Counted from the stretch's first letter, positions 45,709 through 55,945 are shown. The stretch: 64,000 nucleotides of DNA from Leptolyngbya sp. PCC 7375 (GCF_000316115.1 NZ_JH993797.1:3272486-3336485); one strand, 5' to 3'. Numbers and translations: made by a program. Notes: a model not told the origin generated them from the sequence alone.

Positions 45709-46779
45709 TTACATCGAACGCCCTTTCAGTTCATCCACATCCAATAGGCTCACAATCACCCCAGCAATAGGAATTGCCAGAAACACCCCCAGTAACCCCG
45801 CCACTCGTACGCCAACAATCAGGGCAAAAAACATGACCACCGGATTAATATTCAGAGAGTCTCGCATCACATGGGGTAACAACATATTCTCTTCGACTTG
45901 TTGTAACAAAATACACACCACAATGGATTGCACAGCCATGCCCAATCCTTGTGACAACAACAACAACCCTATTAATCCCACCCCCAATGTGGCACCTATG
46001 CCAGGTATCAGGTCAAAAAGCCCCGCAATAACGGCTAAAATCAGAGCATAGGGAATTTTCAGCAGCAAAAAAACAACAAACGTAGACACTGCAAAAAAGA
46101 TGGACAACAGCAGTCGTCCCCAAAAAAATCCAAGAAGATTTTGCTGAATGGTTAAGGTTAATCGCTTCTGCTGGTTGGCAGGGACCGCCTTTAAAATCCA
46201 TCGCCATAGGCGAGGGCCATCTAGCATCATAAAAAAAGTCACCACAGCAATGAGAATTGCATTGATGAAATTTTCCAGCAGTGTCTGCACCAACCCCAAG
46301 CCAGATCCCAAGAGGTTAGTTGCTTGCTGCTGCAGCTGTTCTCCCAGGGCTTGCAGATCTATCTGCACATTCCACTGCCGTAGTGTAGTTTCAACAAATT
46401 CTATGATCGGCAGCAAAGAATTGAGAAAATCAGTACCATTTTCTAGCAAATTTTGGCCTTGAGCAATCACGGCTAACGCCAGTGTGGTTGTCATACCACC
46501 AACCAGTATCAAAGCCACCATAAACACCCCAAAGACAGCCATGCCATGGGGTAAAAATCGGCGACACCATCGCACCGGATAACTGAGCAAAAACGCTAAA
46601 ATCGTGGAAATCACAAAAATGACCACCACGATTTCAAAATACGTTAAAAGCTGCAATACTCCCCAGCCACTCGCTAAAAGCAGGAGAAATCGCACAAGCA
46701 CCGAATTGTCTAGCTGAGCCAAAACGGTCTGTACTGTCTCCAGCGAGGGCTTTGTCTGCGGGTTAAGTCGAGGAGCCAC
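45709..46779 (-). CDS. AI-2E/PerM family transporter
   Basis: 356 residues, with eight hydrophobic segments and the conserved C-terminal block LILAVIAGLFDLIPGIGATLGVGLI and ALIVGVRVAGLLGVFLAIPIAGVI. Family members have been assigned AI-2 export or Na/H antiport; the cyanobacterial substrate is unknown. The gene overlaps the preceding DUF2288 gene by 17 bases, indicating translational coupling. Confidence 0.88.
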   Translation of the reverse strand: MAPRLNPQTKPSLETVQTVLAQLDNSVLVRFLLLLASGWGVLQLLTYFEIVVVIFVISTILAFLLSYPVRWCRRFLPHGMAVFGVFMVALILVGGMTTTLALAVIAQGQNLLENGTDFLNSLLPIIEFVETTLRQWNVQIDLQALGEQLQQQATNLLGSGLGLVQTLLENFINAILIAVVTFFMMLDGPRLWRWILKAVPANQQKRLTLTIQQNLLGFFWGRLLLSIFFAVSTFVVFLLLKIPYALILAVIAGLFDLIPGIGATLGVGLIGLLLLSQGLGMAVQSIVVCILLQQVEENMLLPHVMRDSLNINPVVMFFALIVGVRVAGLLGVFLAIPIAGVIVSLLDVDELKGRSM

Positions 46780-47092
46780 TATTGGTGTCCGCTACTTGCA
46801 AAATCTCTTGGACTAAAACATAGGGCTGAACAATGAGAGACTGCAACCGATTGGGAGGGCCATCCACACCCCAAGTCTGTAGTTGCTCCCTGGAAGGTTT
46901 GGTAATTAGCTGCTCACCAATCCAGCGTTGCACAAACTGTACATTGTCATTGGTCAAGGCCATGCCCACTTCCACTAGATCAAGCTGAGGATCTACAAAG
47001 ACAACCGTATCACGGGCAATGTGAGGTTTTAGCCAATCCCACTCGGTAGGACCTACCATATTTGCTAGGTCTTGTCTTAAGTCTTGGATCAT
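46763..47092 (-). CDS. DUF2288 family protein
   Basis: 109 residues, soluble. The family pattern is TEWDWLKPHIARDTVVFVDPQLDLVEVG and VQRWIGEQLITKP. No function is known. It overlaps the start of the AI-2E gene and follows plsC by 71 bases. Confidence 0.85.
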   Translation of the reverse strand: MIQDLRQDLANMVGPTEWDWLKPHIARDTVVFVDPQLDLVEVGMALTNDNVQFVQRWIGEQLITKPSREQLQTWGVDGPPNRLQSLIVQPYVLVQEILQVADTNSGSST

Positions 47093-47163
47093 TTTATGGC
47101 TCCGCTGGACAGTGGTAGGTCAAAAACTATCACTCTGATTGAAGAATTATTGTAACCTTTGCA

Positions 47164-47823
47164 TCACCGCCCAAGATCGTGCATGGCATGGATGCGATCG
47201 CAACAATATTCGGTCAAAGCCCGTAGAGCTACCTTATCCTTAGTAGACTCGGGCGGTGCAATGGACGGGCCAATGCGCACAGTCACCGGTAAAGGTTTGG
47301 GAAATTTGGCCCCCCGAGGCAAAATGCGATGGGTTCCCCACAGACTTACGGGCACTAACGGCACTTGAGCCTTAGCAGCAATCATCGCCGCCCCTAGTTT
47401 TGGCTCCGAGATACGGCCATCACAGGTGCGGGTGCCCTGTAGAAATACACCCACGGCCCACCCTTTTTCCAGCTGTTGCAAGGCCGCCTGAATTGCCCCA
47501 CGGGCTGACCCACCACGCTTTACTGGATAAGCCCCATAGGCACGAATTGCAGGCGCTAAAACCGGCACCTTAAACAACTCTTGCTTCGCCATATACGAAA
47601 CGGGACGACGCACGCAGGAGGACACAATCGGTGGGTCAAAGTCACTGGCGTGATTAGCAACCACCAGCACCGGGCCTGCTTTGGGCATATTTTCTGCACC
47701 ATAGATGCGTCCATGAAAATAGCCCCTAAGCATTGGATTGACCACCGACCACTTAAACAGGTAGTAAAGCAGCAGACTGAGTCTAGGTTCCCGCTGTCGT
47801 GGGTGATGATTCACTGGCTTCAA
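47164..47823 (-). CDS. plsC: 1-acyl-sn-glycerol-3-phosphate acyltransferase
   Basis: 219 residues. The HX4D motif NHASDFDPP (near 59-64) and the downstream FLQGTRTCDG block (EGTR-like) are those of PlsC. It acylates lysophosphatidic acid to phosphatidic acid at the membrane. TTG start inside the fabD stop (TTGA overlap), so the two are coupled. It closes the operon plsX-fabH-fabD-plsC. Confidence 0.92.
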   Translation of the reverse strand: MKPVNHHPRQREPRLSLLLYYLFKWSVVNPMLRGYFHGRIYGAENMPKAGPVLVVANHASDFDPPIVSSCVRRPVSYMAKQELFKVPVLAPAIRAYGAYPVKRGGSARGAIQAALQQLEKGWAVGVFLQGTRTCDGRISEPKLGAAMIAAKAQVPLVPVSLWGTHRILPRGAKFPKPLPVTVRIGPSIAPPESTKDKVALRALTEYCCDRIHAMHDLGR

Positions 47824-48698
47824 AACGCTTCAACCTGCTCTAAAGTGCTGATGTTTTTCAGCCCTAAGCTGCGGCAAGTACGCTTGATCAAACCGGTAAG
47901 GACTTTCCCTGGCCCCACTTCAACAACAGTGTCTATGCCCTGGTCAGGCAGACTCAGAGAGATTTCACGCCAGCGTACCGAGTCCGTCATCTGCTGCATC
48001 AGACGCTTTTTCAACAGGTCTCCATCGGTGGTTGGTGTGGGATCCACATTGGAGAGAACGGGAACACTGGCATCTTTGAATGGCACATCAGCCAGTATCT
48101 GATCAAACTCATGGGCAGCAGGGGCCATCAACGGAGAATGAAAGGCTCCCCCCACATTAAGCTTGACGGCCCGCTTCACCTTAACGCCGTGCATAATGGC
48201 TTCAACGGCCTGGGGACTGCCTGAGATCACCACCTGGCCAGGATTATTATCATTGGCCAGTACCACGCCTTCGGTCAGCGCCAGTTTTTCCTCCAGTTCC
48301 TGGCGCTGAAACCCCATCAGAGCAGCCATCGCCCCATCATCAGCCTGGGCCATCAATTCTGAGCGCCGCTTCACCAGACAGAGGCCGGTAATAAAATCAA
48401 ACACCCCAGCTGCGTAAAGGGCAGAATACTCCCCCAGACTATGTCCAGCTGTCATGTCAGGGTGATGGCCTTTTTCCCCCAACAGGTCTACTAAAATGCA
48501 TTCAATCACATAAAGACAGGGTTGGGTATACAGGGTGTTGGCCTGCTGAAATTCCGCACTTTGCGATTGGCCCAATACTGACCAACCCAAAACATCTTCG
48601 GCCTCTGCCAATCTGTCTTTGGCCACATCGGCCAAATCATCACCCATACCTACAGACTGGGACCCTTGCCCCGGAAATACCCACACGGTCTTTGTCAT
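47820..48698 (-). CDS. fabD: Malonyl-CoA:ACP transacylase
   Basis: 292 residues. FPGQGSQSVGMG (N-terminus), GHSLGEYSAL (nucleophile Ser) and GAFHSPLM (His). It transfers malonyl to ACP for fatty acid elongation. Located 113 bases after fabH and overlapping plsC. Confidence 0.96.
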   Translation of the reverse strand: MTKTVWVFPGQGSQSVGMGDDLADVAKDRLAEAEDVLGWSVLGQSQSAEFQQANTLYTQPCLYVIECILVDLLGEKGHHPDMTAGHSLGEYSALYAAGVFDFITGLCLVKRRSELMAQADDGAMAALMGFQRQELEEKLALTEGVVLANDNNPGQVVISGSPQAVEAIMHGVKVKRAVKLNVGGAFHSPLMAPAAHEFDQILADVPFKDASVPVLSNVDPTPTTDGDLLKKRLMQQMTDSVRWREISLSLPDQGIDTVVEVGPGKVLTGLIKRTCRSLGLKNISTLEQVEAF

Positions 48699-48811
48699 TG
48701 TTATTAGCGTATTCGTCCGTTCTTCAATGTCTCAGTAAATGACCCATTCGAAAAGGGTAGGCAAGCAGGCGATGACGCAGGATGGGCATCGCCTGCCGCA
48801 CGCTGCAAATC

Positions 48812-49810
48812 TTACAGTCCCCATTCCAGCAAGGCTGCACCCCAGGTTAAACCTGCGCCAAAACCAGATATCGCAATTTTGTGGCCAGGTTTGACATTAC
48901 CGGTGCGCACCCATTCATCTAACGCAATGGGAATCGAGGCAGCAGATGTATTGCCGTGCTTGGCCATATTGCTAACCACCCGATCGTTCGGCAGCTTTAG
49001 TCGTTTCGCAACGGCGTCTAAAATACGCTGGTTGGCCTGGTGCAAGATCAGCCAGTCAATGTCTTCAGCCGCTAGGCCTGCATGGAACAGGGTCTTCTCT
49101 AAAACCTCTGGCACTCGACTAACAGCAAAACGGTAGACCTCACGGCCATTCATCGTGATGGTCTTGAATGTCCCCTGTTGGCTGGCAACACCATCAATTA
49201 GAGCGTTCGATTCAGGCTGATAGGCGAGGCTTAAACAGCCGTTCATCGAGCCATCGCTGTGCATTTCAAAGCCCAGTAAACGGTCGCGATCACACGCCTG
49301 CATCACAACGGCTCCGGCCCCATCGCCAAACAGTACACAGGTAGTCCGATCTTGCCAGTCAACCCAACGGCTCAACAAGTCAGCACCAATAACCACAACA
49401 TTTTGGTAAGTACCGGTGCGAATAAACTGAGCTGCGGTGACGATACCAAACACAAACCCTGAACAAGCTGCCGTCAGGTCAAAGGCAACGGCACGATTTG
49501 CTCCAATGGCTGCCTGTACCTGACAGGCAGTACCAAACAAATCGTCAGGGGTGGAGGTGGCCAGGATGATTAAATCAATGTCGTCAGGGGCAAGATTAGC
49601 GGCTGCGATCGCAGCTTGAGCAGCTTGAGCAGCCAACTCAGCCAGCGACTCGTTCATGCTAGCCAGATGACGCTGGCGAATGCCTGTGCGGGTAGAAATC
49701 CACTCATCAGAGGTTTCAACCATTTGACTGAGCATATCGTTACTCAGCACTGTCTCAACCTGAGCACTACCGCTGCCAATAAAGGCCACACCGGCCTCAC
49801 CTTTTATCAT
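48812..49810 (-). CDS. fabH: Beta-ketoacyl-ACP synthase III
   Basis: 332 residues. Catalytic triad in TAACSGFVFG (Cys), LHQANQRILD (His) and KHGNTSAASIPIAL (Asn). It performs the first condensation of acetyl-CoA with malonyl-ACP. It begins six bases after plsX. Confidence 0.97.
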   Translation of the reverse strand: MIKGEAGVAFIGSGSAQVETVLSNDMLSQMVETSDEWISTRTGIRQRHLASMNESLAELAAQAAQAAIAAANLAPDDIDLIILATSTPDDLFGTACQVQAAIGANRAVAFDLTAACSGFVFGIVTAAQFIRTGTYQNVVVIGADLLSRWVDWQDRTTCVLFGDGAGAVVMQACDRDRLLGFEMHSDGSMNGCLSLAYQPESNALIDGVASQQGTFKTITMNGREVYRFAVSRVPEVLEKTLFHAGLAAEDIDWLILHQANQRILDAVAKRLKLPNDRVVSNMAKHGNTSAASIPIALDEWVRTGNVKPGHKIAISGFGAGLTWGAALLEWGL

Positions 49811-49816
49811 TAGTTT

Positions 49817-50851
49817 CTAGTCTCCGTTGGTCACTGATGCAGCAACCTTTTGGTACTGCCCCTGGATATGCCCAATCACACCGTTATCGACAGCCTCTTT
49901 AGACAGACGAATAGCATTAAATATGGAAGGTGCGTTAGAGCTACCATGACTAATTACAGCCACACCGTTAACCCCTAACAACAAAGCACCACCATGCTCA
50001 GCGTGATCGAGACGTTGTTTAATACGCTTGAGATTGCCTTTGAGAATCAGCACTCCCAGCTTTCCTAAAATACCGCGTGGTAGTTCCTCTCGGAGAATAT
50101 TGACAGCAACCTCACCAACGGCCTCAGCAAATTTCAGTAATACATTGCCAACAAAACCATCGCAGACAATCACATCAAAATTGCCTGACAGGACGTCTCG
50201 CCCTTCGGCATTGCCCACAAAATTGATAGCCGTTGAATCGAGCAGGGCCTGATGCACTTGCACAGCAACATCGTTGCCCTTACTGGGCTCCTCACCAATA
50301 TTGAGCAAACCAACCCGAGGGTTTTTCGCCCCAAAGGCATACTCAGAGTAAACACTACCCATAAGAGCAAATTGCTCTAAAAATTTGGGTCGACAGTCAA
50401 CATTGGCACCCACATCCAAAATTAAAACCGGCTTGCCAGCCACCACCGTGGGAAAGACTGCACCAATAGCAGGTCTGTCAATCCCCTTAATCCGACCTAG
50501 ACGCAAAAGGGCAGCTGCCATAGCTGCCCCAGAATGGCCTGCTGACACAACAGCATCAGCACGACCTTTCTTCACCATATCCATGGCGACATTGATCGAT
50601 GCATTGCGCTTTTTGCGTAGAGCGCTAAGTGGCTCCTCATGCATCTCAATCGTGCCCTCAGATGGCACAACCTCAATCCGACTTAAGCTGTCGGGGTTAG
50701 CCACAGAAGCCCTAATTTGGTCAGGATTACCGACAAGCAAGATTTCAACATCTAGCTCTTCCTTTGCCCTAATAGCTCCAGCAACGATTTCGGCAGGTGC
50801 ATAATCGCCCCCCATTGCATCAACTGCGATCCGCGCTTGAGTTAAGCCCAT
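49817..50851 (-). CDS. plsX: Phosphate acyltransferase PlsX
   Basis: 344 residues. IAVDAMGGDYAPAEIVAGA at the start and GKPVLILDVGANVDCRP, GLLNIGEEPSKGND and CDGFVGNVLLK through the body are PlsX landmarks. It makes acyl-phosphate from acyl-ACP for glycerolipid synthesis. First gene of the operon; rpaB begins upstream with a gap of about 180 bases that is likely the promoter. Confidence 0.96.
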   Translation of the reverse strand: MGLTQARIAVDAMGGDYAPAEIVAGAIRAKEELDVEILLVGNPDQIRASVANPDSLSRIEVVPSEGTIEMHEEPLSALRKKRNASINVAMDMVKKGRADAVVSAGHSGAAMAAALLRLGRIKGIDRPAIGAVFPTVVAGKPVLILDVGANVDCRPKFLEQFALMGSVYSEYAFGAKNPRVGLLNIGEEPSKGNDVAVQVHQALLDSTAINFVGNAEGRDVLSGNFDVIVCDGFVGNVLLKFAEAVGEVAVNILREELPRGILGKLGVLILKGNLKRIKQRLDHAEHGGALLLGVNGVAVISHGSSNAPSIFNAIRLSKEAVDNGVIGHIQGQYQKVAASVTNGD

Positions 50852-51033
50852 CGAATTGAATCTATAGAAACTTTAAGAAATTCTATCAGACTGAAACCGA
50901 GTGAAAATCTACAACTACGGTTTTCTGACAAAAGCTCAACCCCAAGCTTCCAAATATTCGGGCATTAACCCCATATACAGATACATACCCAGAGACACAA
51001 ATCGTTTCAGCCAATTAGCTGACCTGATGGAGA

Positions 51034-51834
51034 CTACTCTTCGCCAGGCTCAACAATTCGCTGGAAAAGATACCCCGTTCCCCGTGCTGTCAAAATCAAC
51101 TCAGGATTGCTGGGGTCATCTTCCAACTTCGCCCGCAATCTGGAGATATGGACATCCACCACACGGGTATCCACATGACGCTCAGGCGTATATCCCCAAA
51201 CTTCCTGCAAAATCTCAGAGCGAGAAAAGGGCTCACCAGAACGACTAACCAGGAGTTCCAGCAAACTAAACTCCATACCCGTTAGCCGGATACGCTCATC
51301 ACCTTTGTATACCTGACGCTTATTGGTATCAATTCGAATATTGTTGATGGTGATCACACCAGAACTGGGGATACCAGAGGTACCAGTTTTCTCAACCCGG
51401 CGCAATACAGAACGGATTCTAGCTTCCAACTCTTTGGGGGAGAAAGGTTTCACCACATAGTCATCAGCGCCCAATTCTAAGCCAGTAATACGATCCGCCA
51501 CATCCCCCAGTGCCGTCAACATGATGATTGGGATGTCAGATTCCTTGCGTAACTCTTGACAAACGCCATAGCCATCGAGCTTGGGCATCATCACATCAAG
51601 AACAACTAGATCAGGAATTTCGTGCCGGAAAGTGTCTAACGCTTCTTCGCCATCCGCCGCAGTTACGACATCGTAGCCAATCATCGAAAGGCGGGTTTCC
51701 AGGATACGACGAATACTGGCTTCGTCATCGACAACCAAGATTTTCTCTTTTACGCTTTCCAAAGTTTCTTGAACTCCTACATAACGGCGACGGCAGAAGA
51801 CTTCGACCGTTGAAGGGCAGAGCATATGCCTCAA
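51034..51834 (-). CDS. rpaB: OmpR-family response regulator RpaB (Ycf27)
   Basis: Receiver domain (KILVVDDEASIRRILETRLS, phosphoacceptor Asp in VLDVMMPKLDGYG, Lys in VVKPFSPKELEARIR) and winged-helix output (RIRLTGMEFSLLELLVSRSGEP and RVVDVHISRLRAKLEDD). The near-identity in pattern to cyanobacterial RpaB/Ycf27 is strong. RpaB is an essential regulator binding HLR1 sites in high-light and redox genes. Start: ATG 51834 gives 27 extra residues; TTG 51762, 11 bases after AGGAG, fits the usual RpaB N-terminus better. Confidence 0.93.
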   Translation of the reverse strand: MRHMLCPSTVEVFCRRRYVGVQETLESVKEKILVVDDEASIRRILETRLSMIGYDVVTAADGEEALDTFRHEIPDLVVLDVMMPKLDGYGVCQELRKESDIPIIMLTALGDVADRITGLELGADDYVVKPFSPKELEARIRSVLRRVEKTGTSGIPSSGVITINNIRIDTNKRQVYKGDERIRLTGMEFSLLELLVSRSGEPFSRSEILQEVWGYTPERHVDTRVVDVHISRLRAKLEDDPSNPELILTARGTGYLFQRIVEPGEE

Positions 51835-52298
51835 ACCCTTGAAAAACCGACAAATTCATCAACTGCTAGGTGTCTCAAAAAGATTGAAACCCCATCAGCA
51901 ATTGAAGGACTCCTGATTAAAGCTTTAATTAGAGCTTATTTAAGATACCTAACATTGTATTGCGTTTTTCAAGCCATCACCTTTTGTTGCTGAGGTTTTC
52001 AACGTTTCTTAAGGTTGTTCTCCAACAGTCAAAATTTGTAGAGTATATTATCGGCGATTTTTTCGTTAACAAGTTTTGCACAGATTTACTTAAAGTTGTT
52101 CGTCCGTCTTTGAGCATCTATACCCTGGGTCTGGGTCCATGCCTGATCAGGACAAACGTCTTAACTGGGATTCGCGTTAAAGGCAACAACTCAAATCGGC
52201 ATGCACCGGAATATTTTATTGGGTTTTGAACCTATGGGGTTGTGAGCCCCTATCAGTGTTTACCATAGACCTGTAGTTCATTTGTTTTAATACCAGGC
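51835..52298. other. Divergent promoter region between rpaB and radA
   Basis: 464 AT-rich bases. An 89-codon open frame (51960-52229) lacks a ribosome site and recognisable homology, so it is not called. Promoters for both flanking genes are expected here. Confidence 0.5.
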
Positions 52299-53756
52299 AT
52301 GGCTAAAACTCGCTCGATTTACGTATGCAATGAATGCGGCGCAGAATCGCGGCAGCATTTTGGCAAATGTGCCGTGTGTGGCAGCTGGAATTCCCTGGTG
52401 GAACAGGTAGTAGAGCCTGAATCTATCAAAAGCCGTCCAGGGCATCGCAGTACCACCAGCAAACGAGGAGAGACTAAACCTCGTCTCTCTAAAACGTTTA
52501 ACCAAATTGCCGATCACCCTCAAACGCGTATTACCTCTGGCTATGGCGAGCTTGACCGGGTGTTAGGGGGCGGCATTGTGCCGGGTTCTTTGGTACTGGT
52601 GGGCGGCGACCCTGGCATCGGTAAATCGACACTGTTATTGCAAACTGCCAATCAATTGTCAGCGCGGACGGCGGTCTTATATGTATGTGCTGAGGAATCG
52701 GGGCAGCAGGTGAAGTTGCGATCGCAACGCCTCGGCATCGCGGTCAACCAGGGAAAAACATCGGATAAAGTGGGCCGTGTCCAGCCGACAACTCAAAATT
52801 CCCCAGAATTGCTATATCTCCTGCCAGAAACCGATTTGGACACCATCCTTTCAGAACTGGAATCCCTACGGCCTCGGGTTGCCGTCATCGATAGTATTCA
52901 GGCATTGTTCTACAACCAACTCACCTCTGCACCGGGGTCAGTATCCCAGGTACGGGAATGTACTTCGGCGCTGATGCAGCTGGCCAAACGAGAAAATATC
53001 ACGCTGTTTATCGTCGGTCATGTCACCAAAGAAGGGGCAATTGCTGGCCCTAAGGTGCTAGAGCACCTGGTAGACACAGTGTTGTACTTTGAAGGCGATC
53101 GGTTTGCCAGCCATCGACTGCTGCGGTCGGTCAAAAACCGCTTTGGGGCTACCCATGAGCTGGGGGTCTTTGAAATGGTCTCCCAGGGGTTAGAGGAAGT
53201 TCCCAACCCATCTGCCCTATTCATGGGAAATCGAGATGAACAAGTGCCAGGAATTTCCACAATTGTGGCCTGTGAAGGTTCACGCCCCCTAGTGGTGGAG
53301 CTTCAGTCCCTGGTAAGCCCTACCAGCTATAGCTCACCCCGGCGTTCGACCACCGGGATTGAATACAATCGCTTGCTACAGATTCTGGCCGTGCTAGAGA
53401 AACGGGTGGGGATTCCACTGTCTAAGCTGGATGCCTATGTGGCTTCGTCAGGTGGGTTGAGTGTCGGAGAACCGGCGGCAGATTTGGGAATTGCCATTGC
53501 CGTTGCTGCTAGTTTTCGCGATCGCATCGTCGATCCTGAGTTAGTCCTAATTGGAGAAGTGGGTCTTGGCGGTCAAGTACGCCCCGTTTCCCAAATGGAA
53601 TTACGCCTCAAAGAAGCCGCCAAACTAGGATTTAAACGAGCATTAGTCCCTAAAGGCCAGAAAATACCAGGGTTGAACATGGAGATCACTGAAGTGGGCA
53701 GAGTAGTAGATGCGATCTCAACTGCCCTCGCATTTCAAGTTGATACAGACGAATGA
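52299..53756 (+). CDS. radA: DNA repair protein RadA
   Basis: 485 residues. N-terminal C4 zinc finger (CNECGAESRQHFGKCAVCG), Walker A GGDPGIGKSTLLL (about 98-110), Walker B near VAVIDSIQALF, the RadA-specific KNRFG motif near 282 and a C-terminal Lon-protease-like domain. It drives branch migration of recombination intermediates. The MscS gene starts 18 bases downstream on the same strand. Confidence 0.96.
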   Translation: MAKTRSIYVCNECGAESRQHFGKCAVCGSWNSLVEQVVEPESIKSRPGHRSTTSKRGETKPRLSKTFNQIADHPQTRITSGYGELDRVLGGGIVPGSLVLVGGDPGIGKSTLLLQTANQLSARTAVLYVCAEESGQQVKLRSQRLGIAVNQGKTSDKVGRVQPTTQNSPELLYLLPETDLDTILSELESLRPRVAVIDSIQALFYNQLTSAPGSVSQVRECTSALMQLAKRENITLFIVGHVTKEGAIAGPKVLEHLVDTVLYFEGDRFASHRLLRSVKNRFGATHELGVFEMVSQGLEEVPNPSALFMGNRDEQVPGISTIVACEGSRPLVVELQSLVSPTSYSSPRRSTTGIEYNRLLQILAVLEKRVGIPLSKLDAYVASSGGLSVGEPAADLGIAIAVAASFRDRIVDPELVLIGEVGLGGQVRPVSQMELRLKEAAKLGFKRALVPKGQKIPGLNMEITEVGRVVDAISTALAFQVDTDE

Positions 53757-53774
53757 GCCATTGATCTCTGCCCC

Positions 53775-55229
53775 ATGGATTTATTTTCAGATTTTCTTCA
53801 GCGGCTTAGCCAACTGTTCAACACCAAGCTAGTGGTGTTAGGCAACACCTCCATCACACCCAAGCTAATCGTCAGCCTCTGCATTTGGCTAACCGTGATT
53901 TTCTTCACCATTGGGTTAGTCAAACGTGTCCTCAAACGGCATCTATTAGCAGGCATTGACGCCAATAACCGCGAGGCAATCGCCACCTTAGTGAGCTATG
54001 CAGTCGGTGTCATCGCCATTTTCATCGCCATTCAATACACGGGCATCAACTTAAGCTCCCTGGGCATTATTCTGGGCGGCTTAGGCGTTGGTATTGGTTT
54101 TGGTCTACAGCATATTGCGGATGACTTTATCAGCGGTCTGATCATGCTGTTTGAGCGCACCCTAAAGGTCAATGATCTAATTGAACTAGATGACCACCGC
54201 TTTCAAGGTTTAGTGGGTCGCATTATTGAAGTCAATCTTCGATCCACCATTATTCGCACCCTCGATGATGGCGATGTCGTCATTCCCAATAACCAGCTGA
54301 TCAAAAATCGAGTTCTAAATTGGAGCTACAACACCTCCATTGCCCGTCTCAAAATTCCAGTAGGGGTGTCCTACGACAGCGATCCTATCTTGGTGACTGA
54401 GCTGTTGCTAAAATCCGCCCACATGGAACCGGCAGTGTGCAGTAAGCCGATGCCCAAAGCCATGTTTCTATCCTTTGGCGAAGATGCCCTCGAATTTGAG
54501 TTATGGGTTTGGGTGGATGTGAATAAGCGATTCAACGTGCAAAGCTCGCTTCATTTCACCATTGAATACAATTTACGTCAGCACAATGTTGAAATTGCCT
54601 TCCCCCAGCGAGATGTATGGATTCGCAACTTAGCCCCTCAAAACAATGGGGATAGCAAGCCGCCCTTCTTTAATCGACAAATTGCCCTAGAACATCGCCC
54701 TGTTGTCTCACCCACCCCCATCACCCTAAAAGACATGCTGCGCCAGGTGAGCTACTTTGCTAACTTTAACGACCTAGAAATTCGACAACTCATTGAGATT
54801 GGCCATCGTCAGCGCAGCCATGCCGGTACCACCCTGTTCCATGAAGGAGATTCCGGAAATTCGTTTTACATTTTGCTGGAGGGCAAAGTCGATATCTTAG
54901 CTGAAAAACTCAACCGCCATCTCGCCACCCTTGGACCAGGACAATTTTTTGGTGAAGTTGCATTGCTGTTGGGGGTACCCCGCACTGCCATGGCGCGAGT
55001 TTCTGAAGACGCCCTGCTATTCGTCATTAATCAGCCTAGTTTCTCTGATTTACTGCGGCGGTATCCCGACCTCTCCAACCAAGTGGTGCAAGCCATGGCG
55101 CACCATCGAGACGAACTTGCAAAACGCCAACGTGAAATGCGATCGCTCAACTTAGTTGACTCCAGCGAGGACGATGCTAATCCCGTAATCTGGGCTAGAA
55201 AGCGTTTGAAACGAATGTTTGATTTGTAG
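53775..55229 (+). CDS. MscS-family channel with cyclic-nucleotide-binding domain
   Basis: 484 residues. Three membrane helices to about residue 105, then the pore-lining segment GIILGGLGVGIGFGLQHIADDF, and the MscS beta domain with GRIIEVNLRSTIIRT. A linker leads to a C-terminal cNMP domain (about 330-450: FHEGDSGNSFYILLEGKVDI and FGEVALLLGVPRTAMARV). The MscS-CNB fusion is known from other bacteria and plants' relatives; it suggests a gated, perhaps cAMP- or cGMP-modulated, osmotic valve. Ligand unproven. Confidence 0.9.
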   Translation: MDLFSDFLQRLSQLFNTKLVVLGNTSITPKLIVSLCIWLTVIFFTIGLVKRVLKRHLLAGIDANNREAIATLVSYAVGVIAIFIAIQYTGINLSSLGIILGGLGVGIGFGLQHIADDFISGLIMLFERTLKVNDLIELDDHRFQGLVGRIIEVNLRSTIIRTLDDGDVVIPNNQLIKNRVLNWSYNTSIARLKIPVGVSYDSDPILVTELLLKSAHMEPAVCSKPMPKAMFLSFGEDALEFELWVWVDVNKRFNVQSSLHFTIEYNLRQHNVEIAFPQRDVWIRNLAPQNNGDSKPPFFNRQIALEHRPVVSPTPITLKDMLRQVSYFANFNDLEIRQLIEIGHRQRSHAGTTLFHEGDSGNSFYILLEGKVDILAEKLNRHLATLGPGQFFGEVALLLGVPRTAMARVSEDALLFVINQPSFSDLLRRYPDLSNQVVQAMAHHRDELAKRQREMRSLNLVDSSEDDANPVIWARKRLKRMFDL

Positions 55230-55240
55230 TTAATCTCCTA

Positions 55241-55756
55241 TCAGCGACTTAACTTAATTTTTGCTGTCACATACCAGGGCCACTGATAATGTTCAGCAAT
55301 TAGCCACAGCACAATAGTGGCATGAGCCAACAGGGTAATTACCGTCCAAACAATAGAAAACTGATTCAGCCCAGCACCATCAATTGGTGGAAACATATAG
55401 TTCGACACCATTATCAGCAAGGCGGGCAAACAGGCAATAGCCAGGGCAAAACTCCAGACAACAGCTGTCACATGGCCATCAGAGTGACGGTTATGACGCC
55501 ATCGCTCCCCCGTCCAAAACCAAACCATAGGCTGAACGTTGTCCACCATTTGAACAGACTGAGCTTCTAAGTTAGCCGAAAAAATATGTCGACAAAAGTT
55601 ACAGGCAAATGCTTCTGTCAATGTCAGCTCTGACAACTCACCATGACCACAAACCGGGCATTTGTAGGTGTCATGATAGTTTAGTGTACGCAGCGAGTTG
55701 TCAGGCGGTGGGTTGAAAGTTGACAAAGGATAGCTCTGGTAGCTCATGAAATGCAT
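55241..55756 (-). CDS. Zinc-ribbon membrane protein, hypothetical
   Basis: 171 residues. N-terminal CPVCGHG and CNFCRHIF form a CxxC-x-CxxC zinc ribbon near 34-58. WFWTGERWR follows, then two membrane helices (about 100-120 and 137-157). Convergent with the MscS gene with an 11-base gap. Function unknown; zinc-ribbon plus membrane proteins are common cyanobacterial unknowns. Confidence 0.75.
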   Translation of the reverse strand: MHFMSYQSYPLSTFNPPPDNSLRTLNYHDTYKCPVCGHGELSELTLTEAFACNFCRHIFSANLEAQSVQMVDNVQPMVWFWTGERWRHNRHSDGHVTAVVWSFALAIACLPALLIMVSNYMFPPIDGAGLNQFSIVWTVITLLAHATIVLWLIAEHYQWPWYVTAKIKLSR

Positions 55757-55945
55757 ACGGATGGTTCAACATTTCCCTAACGTATGCGTTTTCGACGAGG
55801 TCCGAATCGAATGCGCTGCTTTTCTTAACACAGCACCCATCGTCTAAGCAATATGCCTTAACACGATGGCCCTAATGAACAGCTATTTACCCAAGCATTA
55901 GCCCTGAGCACCGCCTCAAATCAACGATGGTTATATTCGATAGAA

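Noticed and set aside
45290..46051. Long plus-strand open frame of about 250 codons
   Set aside because: It is antisense to hpt and the AI-2E gene, both strongly supported, and has no recognisable protein motifs.
51960..52229. Open frame of 89 codons between rpaB and radA
   Set aside because: No ribosome site, AT-rich promoter-like DNA and no recognisable family.
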